Shown here: positions 8,002-15,780 of the stretch, in pieces
How positions within the stretch are numbered: the stretch's first letter is position 1
Layout of the letters: every line of letters begins with the position of its first letter
DNA from: an uncultured Clostridia bacterium
Lineage (GTDB): Bacteria > Bacillota > Clostridia > Oscillospirales > Ruminococcaceae
Assembly (NCBI GenBank): GCA_946183095.1
Contig: CAMHBE010000002.1
Span: 1-22,658 of the forward strand
Direction of reading: 5' to 3'
Length of the DNA: 22,658 nucleotides
The notes under the pieces: generated by a model
Database searches by the model: none
What the model saw: the letters and a program-made list of their open reading frames with translations, nothing else
What the model was told of the DNA's origin: nothing
Program-made: the position numbers and the translations under genes

Positions 8002-8007
8002 CGCAAT

Positions 8008-8099
8008 GCCGAAGAAAAAAAGATGCAGGGGAAATATAATGATGAAAGTATGGTGACCACCGCTGACCGGTCAAAGTTAAGCGGTGGTCGCTTCTTTTT
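8008..8099 (+). ncRNA. Candidate short transcript with tiny ORF (small RNA or leader)
   Basis: The roughly 92-base segment between a perfect promoter and an intrinsic terminator is a self-contained transcription unit. It carries a good ribosome site AGGGGA (8027-8032), six bases before ATG 8039, opening a five-codon ORF, MMKVW, that stops at 8054-8056. A second frame from ATG 8050 reads MVTTADRSKLSGGRFFL and stops at 8101-8103, but it is encoded by the terminator hairpin and is probably not a gene. The unit might be a small RNA, a leader peptide with attenuator, or a mobile-element remnant. No family was recognised. Confidence 0.45.
8053..8099 (+). terminator. Intrinsic terminator of the short transcript
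   Basis: GACCACCGCT (8055-8064) and AGCGGTGGTC (8080-8089) form a perfect 10-bp stem, extendable by a G-T and a G-C pair, around a 15-base loop. TTCTTTTT (8092-8099) follows. It separates the short unit from the next promoter at 8139. Confidence 0.85.
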
Positions 8100-8138
8100 A
8101 TAGAAGATCCTCCGATAATGTCAATATTGCAAAATCCC

Positions 8139-8167
8139 TTGACAAAAAAAGCATAATACACTATAAT
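8139..8167 (+). promoter_or_regulatory. Consensus promoter of the alpha-galactosidase gene
   Basis: TTGACA (8139-8144) and TATAAT (8162-8167) are both perfect and 17 bases apart, ideal for the housekeeping sigma factor. The start site would be near 8174, leaving a 5' leader of about 45 bases before ATG 8220. No clear operator or catabolite-response element was seen. Confidence 0.88.
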
Positions 8168-8219
8168 AAAGGCATATTCGCCGTGTATTCATCCGCGGCA
8201 CAGAAAGGAATTACTGACC

Positions 8220-10412
8220 ATGCCGATAATCTACAACGAAAAAGCCCGCGTGTTCAAGCTCGACACGCCCAATTCGACCTACGCGTTCCATATCACGGAA
8301 AGCAAAAATATCCTGCATCTCTACTACGGTGCAACTGTCCCTGAGACAGATCTTACATACAACCTGCGCATACCGGACGGAAAACCGTTCGTTCCCGCAG
8401 TTCACGACGCAATGGGTCCCCACTCCTTCGACTGCGCGGCGATAGAGTTCTCCACCAGCGGTGTTGCGGATTTCCGTGAGCCCTGCATTCAGGTGCGTGA
8501 CAAGCTCGGCATGACCGCCTGCGAGATATACTACAAAGACTATAGGATATATAAAGGCAAGAGCAGACTCGAAGGGCTCCCCGCGACATTTGCGAACTCC
8601 GACGACGAGGTGACATCCCTCGACCTTATATGCGAAGATACGCACAGCGGGCTTGAAATAGTATTGCAGTACAGCGTTTTTGAGAACGTTGACATCATCA
8701 CCCGCTCGGTAAAGGTGAAGAACAACGGCGCGGATGCACTTGACCTGCAAAGGCTTCTCTCGTGCTGCATATCGCTTGACAGCATGGATTATGACATGAT
8801 AACGCTGCACGGAACATGGGCAAGAGAGCGCCATGTACAGCGCTTCCCGCTGCATTTCGGCAAGCAGTCGATAGACTCCAACCGCGGTGCCACGAGCCAT
8901 GCGCACAACAACTTTATTGCGATATGCGACCGCACTGCCACCGAGGATCACGGCGAGTGCTTCGGATTTGCACTGTGCTGGTCGGGTTCGTTCCTTGCAA
9001 TGGCAGAGGTCGATCAGTACGAAAAGACCCGCGTCGTTATGGGTATCAACCCCTATGACTTCGGCTGGCATCTCGATCCGGGCGAGGGATTTCAGGCTCC
9101 GGAAGTGATAATCTCCTACTCGGCGGAGGGATTGGGAAAGATGTCGCGCAATTTCCACGATGTGATGCGTCACAACCTCATAAGGGGCAAGTGGAAAGAT
9201 GTACGCCGTCCGATACTGATAAACAACTGGGAAGCAACGTACTTCAACTTCGATACCGACAAGCTGCTCGATATTGCAAGAGAAGCAAAAAAAGCGGGCA
9301 TTGAGATGCTGGTAATGGACGACGGCTGGTTCGGACACCGCAATGATGACCGCAGTTCCCTCGGCGACTGGTTCGTAAACGAGGAGAAGATCAAAGGCGG
9401 GCTTAAACACCTCGTTGATGAAGTCAACAAGATAGGTCTGAAATTCGGTATCTGGTTCGAGCCCGAAATGATAAGCCCCGACAGTGAGCTTTACAAGGCG
9501 CATCCCGACTGGTGCCTGCACATAGAAGGCCGTCCGCGCACCACCGCGCGTTCACAGCTCGTCCTCGACTTCTCGCGCAAGGAGATACGGGACTATATCT
9601 ACGGCAGGATGAAAGACATACTCTCGTCCGCTAACATCGAGTATGTCAAGTGGGACATGAACCGCCAGCTCTGCGAAGTCGGAAATGAGATACTCCCGCC
9701 CGAAAGACAGCGTGAGATCTGGACGAGATATGTTCTCGGCGTGTATGAGATGCAGGAACGGCTGCTGACGGACTTCCCGGACTTGCTGCTTGAAAACTGC
9801 GCCGGCGGCGGTTCACGCTTCGACGCGGGTATGCTGTACTATTCCCCGCAGATATGGACGAGCGACGATACCGACGCTATCGAGCGCCTGAAAATACAGT
9901 ACGGTACGTCGATGTGCTATCCTTGCTCCTGCTTCGGCGCACACGTCTCCGACAGTCCTAACCACTGTGTCGGCAGGATAACGCCTTTTAAGACCCGCGG
10001 TCACGTTGCAATGGTGGGAACTTTCGGGTATGAGCTGGACGTTACCCGCATCAGCGACGACGACAAGGCTGCAATAAAAGACCAGATCGCGGAGTTCAAC
10101 AAGTACAACCCGCTTGTCAGAAACGGCGATTATTACCGTATCGGCGACCCGTTCGCGAATGACCGCTTCGACGCATGGCAGTTCGTCAGCAAGGATAAGA
10201 GCGAGACGCTGCTCGAATATGTTACCGTGCTGAAAGAACCGAGCGTATTTGAGCACCGCATCCGTCTGAAAGGTCTTGACAAGTCGAAGAACTACCGCCA
10301 CGAGGAGAGCGGCAAGGTATTCAGCGGCGCGTTCCTCATGAACAACGGCTTCCATATCCCCAATATGTGGGGCGATTTCCAGAGTTATATAGCTTATTTC
10401 AAGGAAGTTTAA
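8220..10412 (+). CDS. Alpha-galactosidase, glycoside hydrolase family 36
   Basis: A 730-residue enzyme that releases terminal alpha-1,6-galactose from melibiose, raffinose-type sugars and galactomannan fragments. An N-terminal beta-sandwich (about 1-320) precedes a TIM barrel opening with INNWEATYFNFD, then LVMDDGWFG (Asp367/368) and GIWFEPEM. The nucleophile is Asp479 in YVKWDMNR and the acid/base is Asp549 in WTSDDTDA; their spacing is as in characterised GH36 enzymes. HVSDSPNH and the C-terminal beta domain are also typical. There is no signal peptide, so it acts in the cytoplasm on imported oligosaccharides. AAAGGA lies about ten bases before the ATG. It has its own promoter and no sugar transporter or regulator beside it. 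Confidence 0.96.
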   Translation: MPIIYNEKARVFKLDTPNSTYAFHITESKNILHLYYGATVPETDLTYNLRIPDGKPFVPAVHDAMGPHSFDCAAIEFSTSGVADFREPCIQVRDKLGMTACEIYYKDYRIYKGKSRLEGLPATFANSDDEVTSLDLICEDTHSGLEIVLQYSVFENVDIITRSVKVKNNGADALDLQRLLSCCISLDSMDYDMITLHGTWARERHVQRFPLHFGKQSIDSNRGATSHAHNNFIAICDRTATEDHGECFGFALCWSGSFLAMAEVDQYEKTRVVMGINPYDFGWHLDPGEGFQAPEVIISYSAEGLGKMSRNFHDVMRHNLIRGKWKDVRRPILINNWEATYFNFDTDKLLDIAREAKKAGIEMLVMDDGWFGHRNDDRSSLGDWFVNEEKIKGGLKHLVDEVNKIGLKFGIWFEPEMISPDSELYKAHPDWCLHIEGRPRTTARSQLVLDFSRKEIRDYIYGRMKDILSSANIEYVKWDMNRQLCEVGNEILPPERQREIWTRYVLGVYEMQERLLTDFPDLLLENCAGGGSRFDAGMLYYSPQIWTSDDTDAIERLKIQYGTSMCYPCSCFGAHVSDSPNHCVGRITPFKTRGHVAMVGTFGYELDVTRISDDDKAAIKDQIAEFNKYNPLVRNGDYYRIGDPFANDRFDAWQFVSKDKSETLLEYVTVLKEPSVFEHRIRLKGLDKSKNYRHEESGKVFSGAFLMNNGFHIPNMWGDFQSYIAYFKEV

Positions 10413-10421
10413 CTGAAGAAA

Positions 10422-10442
10422 TGTATTGCAATTTGCAACACA
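10422..10442. promoter_or_regulatory. Candidate operator: 21-bp inverted repeat before the brnTA remnant
   Basis: TGTATTGCAA (10422-10431) and TTGCAACACA (10433-10442) are inverted copies with one mismatch around a single central T. The repeat sits between the galactosidase stop and the BrnT fragment. BrnA-type antitoxins repress their own promoters, so this could be a retained operator, but no binding is shown. Confidence 0.4.
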
Positions 10443-10454
10443 ATATGACTTTTG

Positions 10455-10553
10455 ATGATAACTGTTATTTACACCGAACGTGAAGAAACTGTCAGGATCA
10501 TATCGGCAAGAAAGGCTACGAGAGAAGAAAGGGAGTTATATTATGATAATTAA
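10455..10553 (+). pseudogene. brnT: Truncated BrnT toxin, C-terminal remnant
   Basis: The frame 10455-10553 encodes 32 residues, including VIYTERE and RIISARKATREERELYYDN. This is the conserved C-terminal end of BrnT ribonuclease toxins, whose usual form is about 90 residues and ends with an RIISARKATxxER block. An in-frame TGA lies just upstream, and only 42 bases separate the fragment from the galactosidase stop, so the N-terminal two thirds (the KHGVSF region and following strands) are missing. The 3' end still overlaps the antitoxin gene by 11 bases, as in intact brnTA operons. A deletion, perhaps joining the locus to the galactosidase end, would explain it. The fragment is unlikely to be an active RNase. 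Confidence 0.8.
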
Positions 10554-10857
10554 AAAAAATTATGCAGATATGATGATGCCGCTTACTGATGAGGAACGTG
10601 CAGAGCTCGAAGCGCTGAAAGACACCGAGCCGGTACCCGATGAGGATTGTCCGGCATATTCTCTTGAAGAATTAAGAGAAATGAAGAAAATAACCGAAGA
10701 ACGAAAAGCAGAACGCTGTAAACAGTCCGTCACTCTCCGGCTTTCTCCGGCAACTCTCGCAAAAGCAAGATCACTTGGCAAGGGCTATACGTCCATTCTC
10801 AGCAGGATAATCGAAAACGCACTCAATGACCCTGATACTTTGCACAACAGCCTGTGA
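10543..10857 (+). CDS. brnA: BrnA-like antitoxin, now without its full toxin
   Basis: A 104-residue protein. Its C-terminal part KQSVTLRLSPATLAKARSLG followed by KGYTSILSRIIENAL matches the ribbon-helix-helix region of BrnA antitoxins, which neutralise BrnT and repress the operon. The N-terminal half is acidic, with LTDEERAELEAL and DEDCPAYSLEELREM. AAGGGAG (10529-10535) lies seven bases before ATG 10543; the longer frame from GTG 10480 would cover the BrnT remnant and is rejected. The gene appears intact although the toxin is truncated, so it could persist as a repressor or by chance. A strong terminator follows. Confidence 0.8.
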   Translation: MIIKKNYADMMMPLTDEERAELEALKDTEPVPDEDCPAYSLEELREMKKITEERKAERCKQSVTLRLSPATLAKARSLGKGYTSILSRIIENALNDPDTLHNSL

Positions 10858-10882
10858 TATCGCCTTTTTATGAAAGTGCTGT

Positions 10883-10916
10883 AAACCCCGTGAGTTCCGA
10901 TACTCACGGGGTTTTT
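10883..10916 (+). terminator. Intrinsic terminator after brnA
   Basis: AAACCCCGTGAGT (10883-10895) and ACTCACGGGGTTT (10902-10914) form a perfect 13-bp stem around the six-base loop TCCGAT, with the T-run at 10912-10916 continuing the right side. It closes the galactosidase/brnA region. Confidence 0.93.
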
Positions 10917-11185
10917 CTGTCTGTCAAAAAAGCTTTATCCGGATCTATTATCATTTCGGTGCAGCGCGATCTCCCCGATTAGCGGGTGAGGTGGAGCTTT
11001 TGCATCGCAAAAGCCGCAGAGAGGACTGACCGACAGACAGCAGCCCTTGTGCCGTCTGACAATGCAGGACGCACGAAAATCAATTGCCCCGCAAGGACAA
11101 GCGCGAACGCGCCGCTGCGCCTGCCCTATTGACACGATAGCGGTTTGGAGCTGAAATTATTTTTGTGAAAATGCACTAAAAAGAC
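10917..11185. other. Intergenic stretch without a recognisable gene
   Basis: No credible ORF is seen on either strand. A perfect hairpin GCTTTTGC-ATC-GCAAAAGC lies at 10996-11014 with no T-tract. A TTGACA at 11129-11134 has only a weak -10 (TGAAAT) 17 bases on. The function of the rest is not apparent. Confidence 0.5.
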
Positions 11186-11214
11186 TTGTAATATTTGTTG
11201 ATTTATGATATAAT
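11186..11214 (+). promoter_or_regulatory. Extended -10 promoter for the DUF6106/FtsX unit
   Basis: TATAAT at 11209-11214 is preceded by TG at 11206-11207, giving the extended form TGATATAAT. TTGTAA at 11186-11191 is an acceptable -35 with a 17-base spacer. Transcription would begin near 11221 and leave about 150 bases of leader. Confidence 0.72.
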
Positions 11215-11220
11215 AGATTT

Positions 11221-11357
11221 TGTATGGATATATGACCGGGAAGTGCCTTAGGTCTGACGTGATTTCAGCCGCCGCACTTCCGCGCTCCTGCCCGTAAGCG
11301 GGGGCGGGTCTTGCTTCAATTTTTAGCATCACAGTGAAAGGGGTCGCATCCTGACGG
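11221..11357 (+). promoter_or_regulatory. Structured 5' leader of unknown type
   Basis: The leader can fold with an outer stem GGAAGTGC (11239-11246) / GCACTTCC (11274-11281). This encloses an inner stem GG(T)CTGA / TCAGCC. A second GC-rich hairpin, CCTGCCCG-TAAG-CGGGGGCGGG (about 11287-11308), contains a two-base bulge and is followed by a moderately T-rich stretch ending ATTTTT (about 11320-11325). It resembles no riboswitch class I can name. It might be an attenuator or a cis-regulatory RNA. Confidence 0.4.
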
Positions 11358-11372
11358 GTGCAAATTACAAAA

Positions 11373-11978
11373 ATGGACAGATTTTCCGAACAGCTTTTAT
11401 CCAAACAGTCCACAGGAAAGGACACACTTATAAGGATCCTGTATGTTGCGGCGGCGGCTCTGCTGGCATCCGCAGCCATCGCGGCAATACCGTTCATCGG
11501 ACCCATAGTTCCTATCGCGGTGATAGCGGGCGTTATATGGGCACTTGTGTGGCTCATGCAGGGCACGTTCACAGAGTACGAGTATATCGTGACGAACGAC
11601 GACCTTGACATCGACAAGATCACCGGCAAGAGGAAGCGCAAGCGCATGGTAACTGTAAGTCTCAGCAAAGTCAAGGAGATAAGCGAGTATGTCTCCGGCA
11701 GCGAGATCGACGCCGATGTTACCGTCATGGCGCATGACGAGACCGGTGTGGGGATGTATTATCTGATATGCGAGATAGCGGAATACGGCAGGGTAGCGGT
11801 GGTATTCAATCCCGACAAGCGCACGCTCTACAACATGATAGGCGGATTTGACCCGAGAGTGCGCAACCAATATTCCGAGCTTTACAGCAAGGTAAAGCCT
11901 GCGGACGGACCGGATGAGGAAGAAACACAGGAAACGCAAGAGAACAAGGCGGAAACAGATACACCCACGGAGGAATGA
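11373..11978 (+). CDS. DUF6106-like membrane protein
   Basis: A 201-residue protein with two adjacent hydrophobic stretches near the N-terminus (about 20-62: LYVAAAALLASAAIAAIPF and IVPIAVIAGVIWALVWLM). The block EYEYIVTNDDLDIDKITGKR followed by KRKRMV is the conserved core I associate with DUF6106, of unknown function and possibly a bacterial PH-like fold. The C-terminus is acidic and low-complexity. The start is uncertain: GTG 11358 is possible, and neither it nor ATG 11373 has an ideal ribosome site (AAAGGGG lies at 11336-11342). The stop is three bases from the next start, so it is probably co-expressed with the FtsX-type permease. Confidence 0.72.
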   Translation: MDRFSEQLLSKQSTGKDTLIRILYVAAAALLASAAIAAIPFIGPIVPIAVIAGVIWALVWLMQGTFTEYEYIVTNDDLDIDKITGKRKRKRMVTVSLSKVKEISEYVSGSEIDADVTVMAHDETGVGMYYLICEIAEYGRVAVVFNPDKRTLYNMIGGFDPRVRNQYSELYSKVKPADGPDEEETQETQENKAETDTPTEE

Positions 11979-11981
11979 TCC

Positions 11982-14900
11982 TTGAAAAACGCACTGCGCA
12001 AAAGCGCTTTCAGGGAGATACGATCGACCCTGAGCCGCTTTCTCTCGATATTCGGCATAGTTGCTATCGGTGTCGGTTTTTTCTCCGGTGTTAAGGCGGC
12101 AGCACCCGATATGCGCATGACCGCCGACAAATACATGGATGACGGCAAACTCATGGATCTGCGGCTCGTATCGACTTACGGCTTTGACGAGAACGACATT
12201 GCCGCGATACGCGGACTTGACGGTGCCGAAGTGTTCCCGTCCTACTATACGGACGTTATGATACACTGCGGCTCACGTTCACCGGCGGCAGCGAGACTGT
12301 ATTCCTACGATCCGGAAACGCAGGACAGCATAAACACACTGATACTGCGCGAAGGACGTATGCCCTCCGCACCGGAGGAATGTGTGGTAGATCCGTCACT
12401 CACAAAGGGCGCTCCCGGGATAGGCGAAACAATAAAAGTGACCGACAACAGCGGCGACCCGCCCGATGATATGCTCGGAAGGTTCGAGTACACTATCGTC
12501 GGCAAGGTCAGCTCCTCCATGTACATAGACAAGACCACCCGCGGCAGCACATCTGTCGGCAACGGTACTATCACTGCCGCATACTACATACCGGAGGAGA
12601 ACTTCACGGTAGAGTACAATACCGAGGTATATGTGCGGTTCCCGGAACTTGTTTCCCTCGGAACATACGATGATGATTACAAGGATGCCGCGAAAGCACT
12701 TGCGGAAAAGGCGGAGGATATCGGGGAACGCCGCGCAAAGGAGCGTTTTGCGGAGATAAAGGACGAAGCGGAAGAAAAGCTCGCGGATGCGGAAAAAGAG
12801 CTTGCGGACGCCGAGCAGGAATACAACGACAAGATAGCCGACGGTGAGAAAGAAATAGCCGACGGTGAAGCGGAGATCGCCGAGAACGAGCAGAAGATCG
12901 CTGACGGCGAGAAAGAGATAGCCGAGAATGAACAGAAATTGCGCGACGCGGAAGAAGAGATAGCCGAGAATGAGCAGAAGCTGCGCGACGGCGAGAAAGA
13001 GATAGCCGAGAATGAGCAGAAACTGCTGGACGGCGAAAAAGAGATAGCCGAGAATGAGCAGAAGCTGCGCGACGCGGAGAAAGAGATAGCCGAGAACGAG
13101 CAGAAACTGCGCGACGGCGAGAAAGAACTTGCGAACGGTGAAAAGAAGATAGCTGACGGCGAAGCGGAGATCGCGGAAAACGAGCGTAAACTCGCAGATG
13201 CCGAAAAGCAGTACAACGACGGTCTTGAACAGTACAACGCGGGTGTTGCGGAGTACGAAGCAGGGAAAAAGGAAATAGAGGATGCCCGCGCACAGTACGA
13301 GGCGGGAAAGGCGGAGTTTGATGCGGGCAAGGAGCAGCTCGAAGCGCAGAAAGCACAGCTTGACGCGGCGCTGGCGCAGTTCGCGGCGGCTCTGGGAGTT
13401 CCGGAGATAACGGACGAGATGCTTGCGGCTTACGCACAGGCGGATACGCAGGCTGCGCAGCTTTACGGTGCAAGACAGCAGATAGCCGCGGGTGAAGCCG
13501 CACTGGCGGAGAACGAGACTGCGCTTGCGGAGGCGGCAGCGAAGATAGAAGCAGGACAGGCTGAGCTTGACGCGGCGGAAAAGACGCTTGCGGAAACGAA
13601 AGATGCGCTCGATGCGGCAGCAGCGGAGATAAGCAGCGGAAAAGAGCAGATAGATGCCGCAAAGACCGAGCTTGCGGAAGGAAAGCGTGAGGTCGAAGAT
13701 GCAAGAGCCGAGATAGAGGACGGCAGAAAGAAGCTGGAAGACGGAAAAAGGGAGCTTGCCGACGGGCGGCAGAAACTCGAAGATGCAAAAGCTGAAGCCG
13801 AAAACGGCAGACGTGAGATCGAAGAAGCAAAAAGGGAAGCTGCGGACGGCAGAAAAGAGATAGAAGACGCAAAGAAGGAAGTCGCGGACGGGTGGAAGGA
13901 ACTCGAAGACGGAAAGAAAGAGCTTGAGGACGGAAAAAAGGAGCTCGAAGACGGAAAAATAAAGCTTGAGGACGGCAGAAAAGAGCTTGAGGACGGAAAA
14001 GCCGAGGGTGCCGAGAAGATAGCCGACGCAAAGGAAAAACTCGCCGACGCGCGAGAGAAGATAGACGATCTCGAAGAGCCGAAATGGTATGTCTTTACGC
14101 GTGAGGACACTCCCGGCTACGCGGAGTACGGCGAGAACGCCAAGCGTATCAACAACATCGCCGGCGTGTTCCCGGTATTTTTCACGGTAGTGGCAATGCT
14201 CGTATGCCTTACCACGATGTCGCGTATGATCGAGGAGCAGCGCGTTACTATCGGCACGCTCAAAGCCCTCGGTTACGGCAGTGGGAGTATTATTTTCAAG
14301 TATATGTTCTATGCGGTGTCGGCAACTGTGCTGGGGTGCGTGGTCGGCTGCGCCGTGGGTATGCAGCTCTTCCCGTTCGTTATCATAACGGCTTACGGGA
14401 TAATATACGACGTGGGAAGTATCGTCATTCAGGCGGATATGGCGACCGCGCTGACCGCAAGTGCGGTGTTTATCGTCGCCATCGCCGCAACGGTGCTGCT
14501 CAGTGCTCGCTCGTCGCTGTCGGAACAGGCAGCACAGCTGATGCGCCCGAAGACACCAAAGACCGGCAAGCGCATACTGCTCGAGCACATCGCTCCGATA
14601 TGGAAACGCTTCAATTTCAGCGGCAAAGTCACCGCCCGCAACCTTTTCCGCTATAAGAGAAAAATGCTTATGACGGTGATCGGCATTGCGGGATGCACTG
14701 CGCTGCTGCTGACGGGAGTTGCACTCTATGACGCGATAAACGACATACTGGCGAAACAGTTCGAGGATATACAGAATTATGACGGGATATTCGTATATGA
14801 CGCGGACGAGCATCCCGAAGCCGCGGATCTTGCAAAGAAAATGGCTGAAGACGCAGGCGGTGAGGGAATAAAAGTATATCAGAAGATGACGGCAGTTTCC

Positions 14901-15752
14901 GCAAACGGAAAGTCGGTCGATGCTTATGTCGCGGTACCGTCCGAACCCGCGAAATTCACGGATTTCTTTGACCTGCGAAGCCGCACCACCGGCGAACGAT
15001 ACTCGCTGACCGATGATACCGTATATATCGACGAGAAGATGTCTATGCTGCTCGGCAATGTCGGCGCGGGGGATACTATTGTAATAAAGAAAGATGATAC
15101 CCGGTCGGTGGAAGTTACGCTCACCGCACCGTTCGAGAATTACCCGAACCACTACATATATATGACGGAGAGTACATACGAAAGGCTGTTCGGGGAGCTG
15201 CCGGTCTACAATACGCTGTATTTCAGCCACAGCTACGGCGAAGGCGATAAGCAGAATGAGCTGGGCAGCCGTATGCTGACGATCGAGGGGGCACAGGCTA
15301 TAAACTTCAACTCCGATACGAAACAGACGTTCACGAGGATGCTCGATTCGCTGAGCCTTGTTATCATCGTCATCATAGCGTCTGCGGGAGCCCTCGCGTT
15401 CGTCGTGCTGTATAATCTGACGAATATAAATATTACGGAGCGTATCAGAGAGATCGCAACACTTAAAGTGCTGGGATTTTATGATAAGGAAGTGGATAAC
15501 TATATTTTCAGAGAGAATATACTGCTCTCGCTTCTCGGAACAGCCGTCGGGCTTGTGCTTGGGATATTTCTTGCAAGGTTTGTAATAACCACAGCGGAGG
15601 TCGATCTTGTAATGTTCGGAAGAAATATCTATCCGCTCAGTTACGTTATCGCCGCAGCCGCTACCATGCTATTCTCGCTGCTCGTTACTTTTGCAATGCA
15701 CAAACGTTTGCAGAATGTCAATATGATAGAGGCGCTGAAATCTGTGGAATAG
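11982..15752 (+). CDS. FtsX/MacB-type ABC permease with giant coiled-coil ectodomain
   Basis: A 1256-residue protein starting at TTG, with GGAGGA (11969-11974) seven bases upstream. One membrane segment (about 22-42) leads to an extracellular region (about 45-260) and a very long Glu/Lys/Ala coiled coil (about 265-700). The coil is interrupted by a non-repetitive turn near LGVPEITDEMLAAYAQ (about 467-482), so it probably folds as an antiparallel hairpin. A first FtsX domain with three membrane segments (about 725-850) and a second (about 1120-1250) follow, with RMIEEQRVTIGTLKALGYG and ERIREIATLKVLGFY as conserved cytoplasmic loops. Such permeases need an ATPase, but none is adjacent. The role (export, lipid handling or signalling to the wall) is unknown. 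Confidence 0.9.
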   Translation: MKNALRKSAFREIRSTLSRFLSIFGIVAIGVGFFSGVKAAAPDMRMTADKYMDDGKLMDLRLVSTYGFDENDIAAIRGLDGAEVFPSYYTDVMIHCGSRSPAAARLYSYDPETQDSINTLILREGRMPSAPEECVVDPSLTKGAPGIGETIKVTDNSGDPPDDMLGRFEYTIVGKVSSSMYIDKTTRGSTSVGNGTITAAYYIPEENFTVEYNTEVYVRFPELVSLGTYDDDYKDAAKALAEKAEDIGERRAKERFAEIKDEAEEKLADAEKELADAEQEYNDKIADGEKEIADGEAEIAENEQKIADGEKEIAENEQKLRDAEEEIAENEQKLRDGEKEIAENEQKLLDGEKEIAENEQKLRDAEKEIAENEQKLRDGEKELANGEKKIADGEAEIAENERKLADAEKQYNDGLEQYNAGVAEYEAGKKEIEDARAQYEAGKAEFDAGKEQLEAQKAQLDAALAQFAAALGVPEITDEMLAAYAQADTQAAQLYGARQQIAAGEAALAENETALAEAAAKIEAGQAELDAAEKTLAETKDALDAAAAEISSGKEQIDAAKTELAEGKREVEDARAEIEDGRKKLEDGKRELADGRQKLEDAKAEAENGRREIEEAKREAADGRKEIEDAKKEVADGWKELEDGKKELEDGKKELEDGKIKLEDGRKELEDGKAEGAEKIADAKEKLADAREKIDDLEEPKWYVFTREDTPGYAEYGENAKRINNIAGVFPVFFTVVAMLVCLTTMSRMIEEQRVTIGTLKALGYGSGSIIFKYMFYAVSATVLGCVVGCAVGMQLFPFVIITAYGIIYDVGSIVIQADMATALTASAVFIVAIAATVLLSARSSLSEQAAQLMRPKTPKTGKRILLEHIAPIWKRFNFSGKVTARNLFRYKRKMLMTVIGIAGCTALLLTGVALYDAINDILAKQFEDIQNYDGIFVYDADEHPEAADLAKKMAEDAGGEGIKVYQKMTAVSANGKSVDAYVAVPSEPAKFTDFFDLRSRTTGERYSLTDDTVYIDEKMSMLLGNVGAGDTIVIKKDDTRSVEVTLTAPFENYPNHYIYMTESTYERLFGELPVYNTLYFSHSYGEGDKQNELGSRMLTIEGAQAINFNSDTKQTFTRMLDSLSLVIIVIIASAGALAFVVLYNLTNINITERIREIATLKVLGFYDKEVDNYIFRENILLSLLGTAVGLVLGIFLARFVITTAEVDLVMFGRNIYPLSYVIAAAATMLFSLLVTFAMHKRLQNVNMIEALKSVE
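12873..13124 (+). repeat. Six tandem 42-bp repeats inside the coiled coil
   Basis: Six consecutive 14-residue units of form EIAENEQKLRDGEK (two heptads each) are encoded by near-identical 42-base units. Variants are KIADGEK, KLRDAEE and KLLDGEK. The DNA similarity points to recent unit duplication, and copy number may vary between strains. Confidence 0.88.
13692..14005 (+). repeat. Heptad repeats in the descending coiled-coil arm
   Basis: This stretch encodes heptads of form LEDGKKE, most regular in the last third. Together with the 14-residue repeats at 12873-13124 on the other side of the turn, it suggests two long antiparallel helices that project from the membrane. Confidence 0.8.
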
Positions 15753-15780
15753 TACGTTATGCCCCGTAATGCCGGTCGTT

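Noticed and set aside
8050..8103. A 17-codon gene reading through the terminator hairpin
   Set aside because: Its sequence is fixed by the hairpin arms and T-tract, its stop lies after the terminator, and its ATG has no separate ribosome site.
8211..9521. A 436-residue antisense open frame over the alpha-galactosidase
   Set aside because: The plus strand encodes an unmistakable GH36 enzyme with catalytic residues; the antisense product shows no recognisable domain.
10480..10542. A longer BrnA starting at GTG 10480
   Set aside because: That stretch encodes the BrnT tail in another frame, and the ribosome site AAGGGAG fits ATG 10543.
12873..13124. Regular 42-bp repeats as a CRISPR array
   Set aside because: The units are contiguous without variable spacers, remain in frame in a coiled-coil gene, and encode two heptads each.
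12396..15230. A 944-residue antisense open frame, with a 475-residue one in another frame
   Set aside because: Both lie opposite the FtsX permease. Its repetitive Glu/Lys/Asp codons rarely give stops in antisense, and the predicted proteins are low-complexity with no ribosome site or family likeness.
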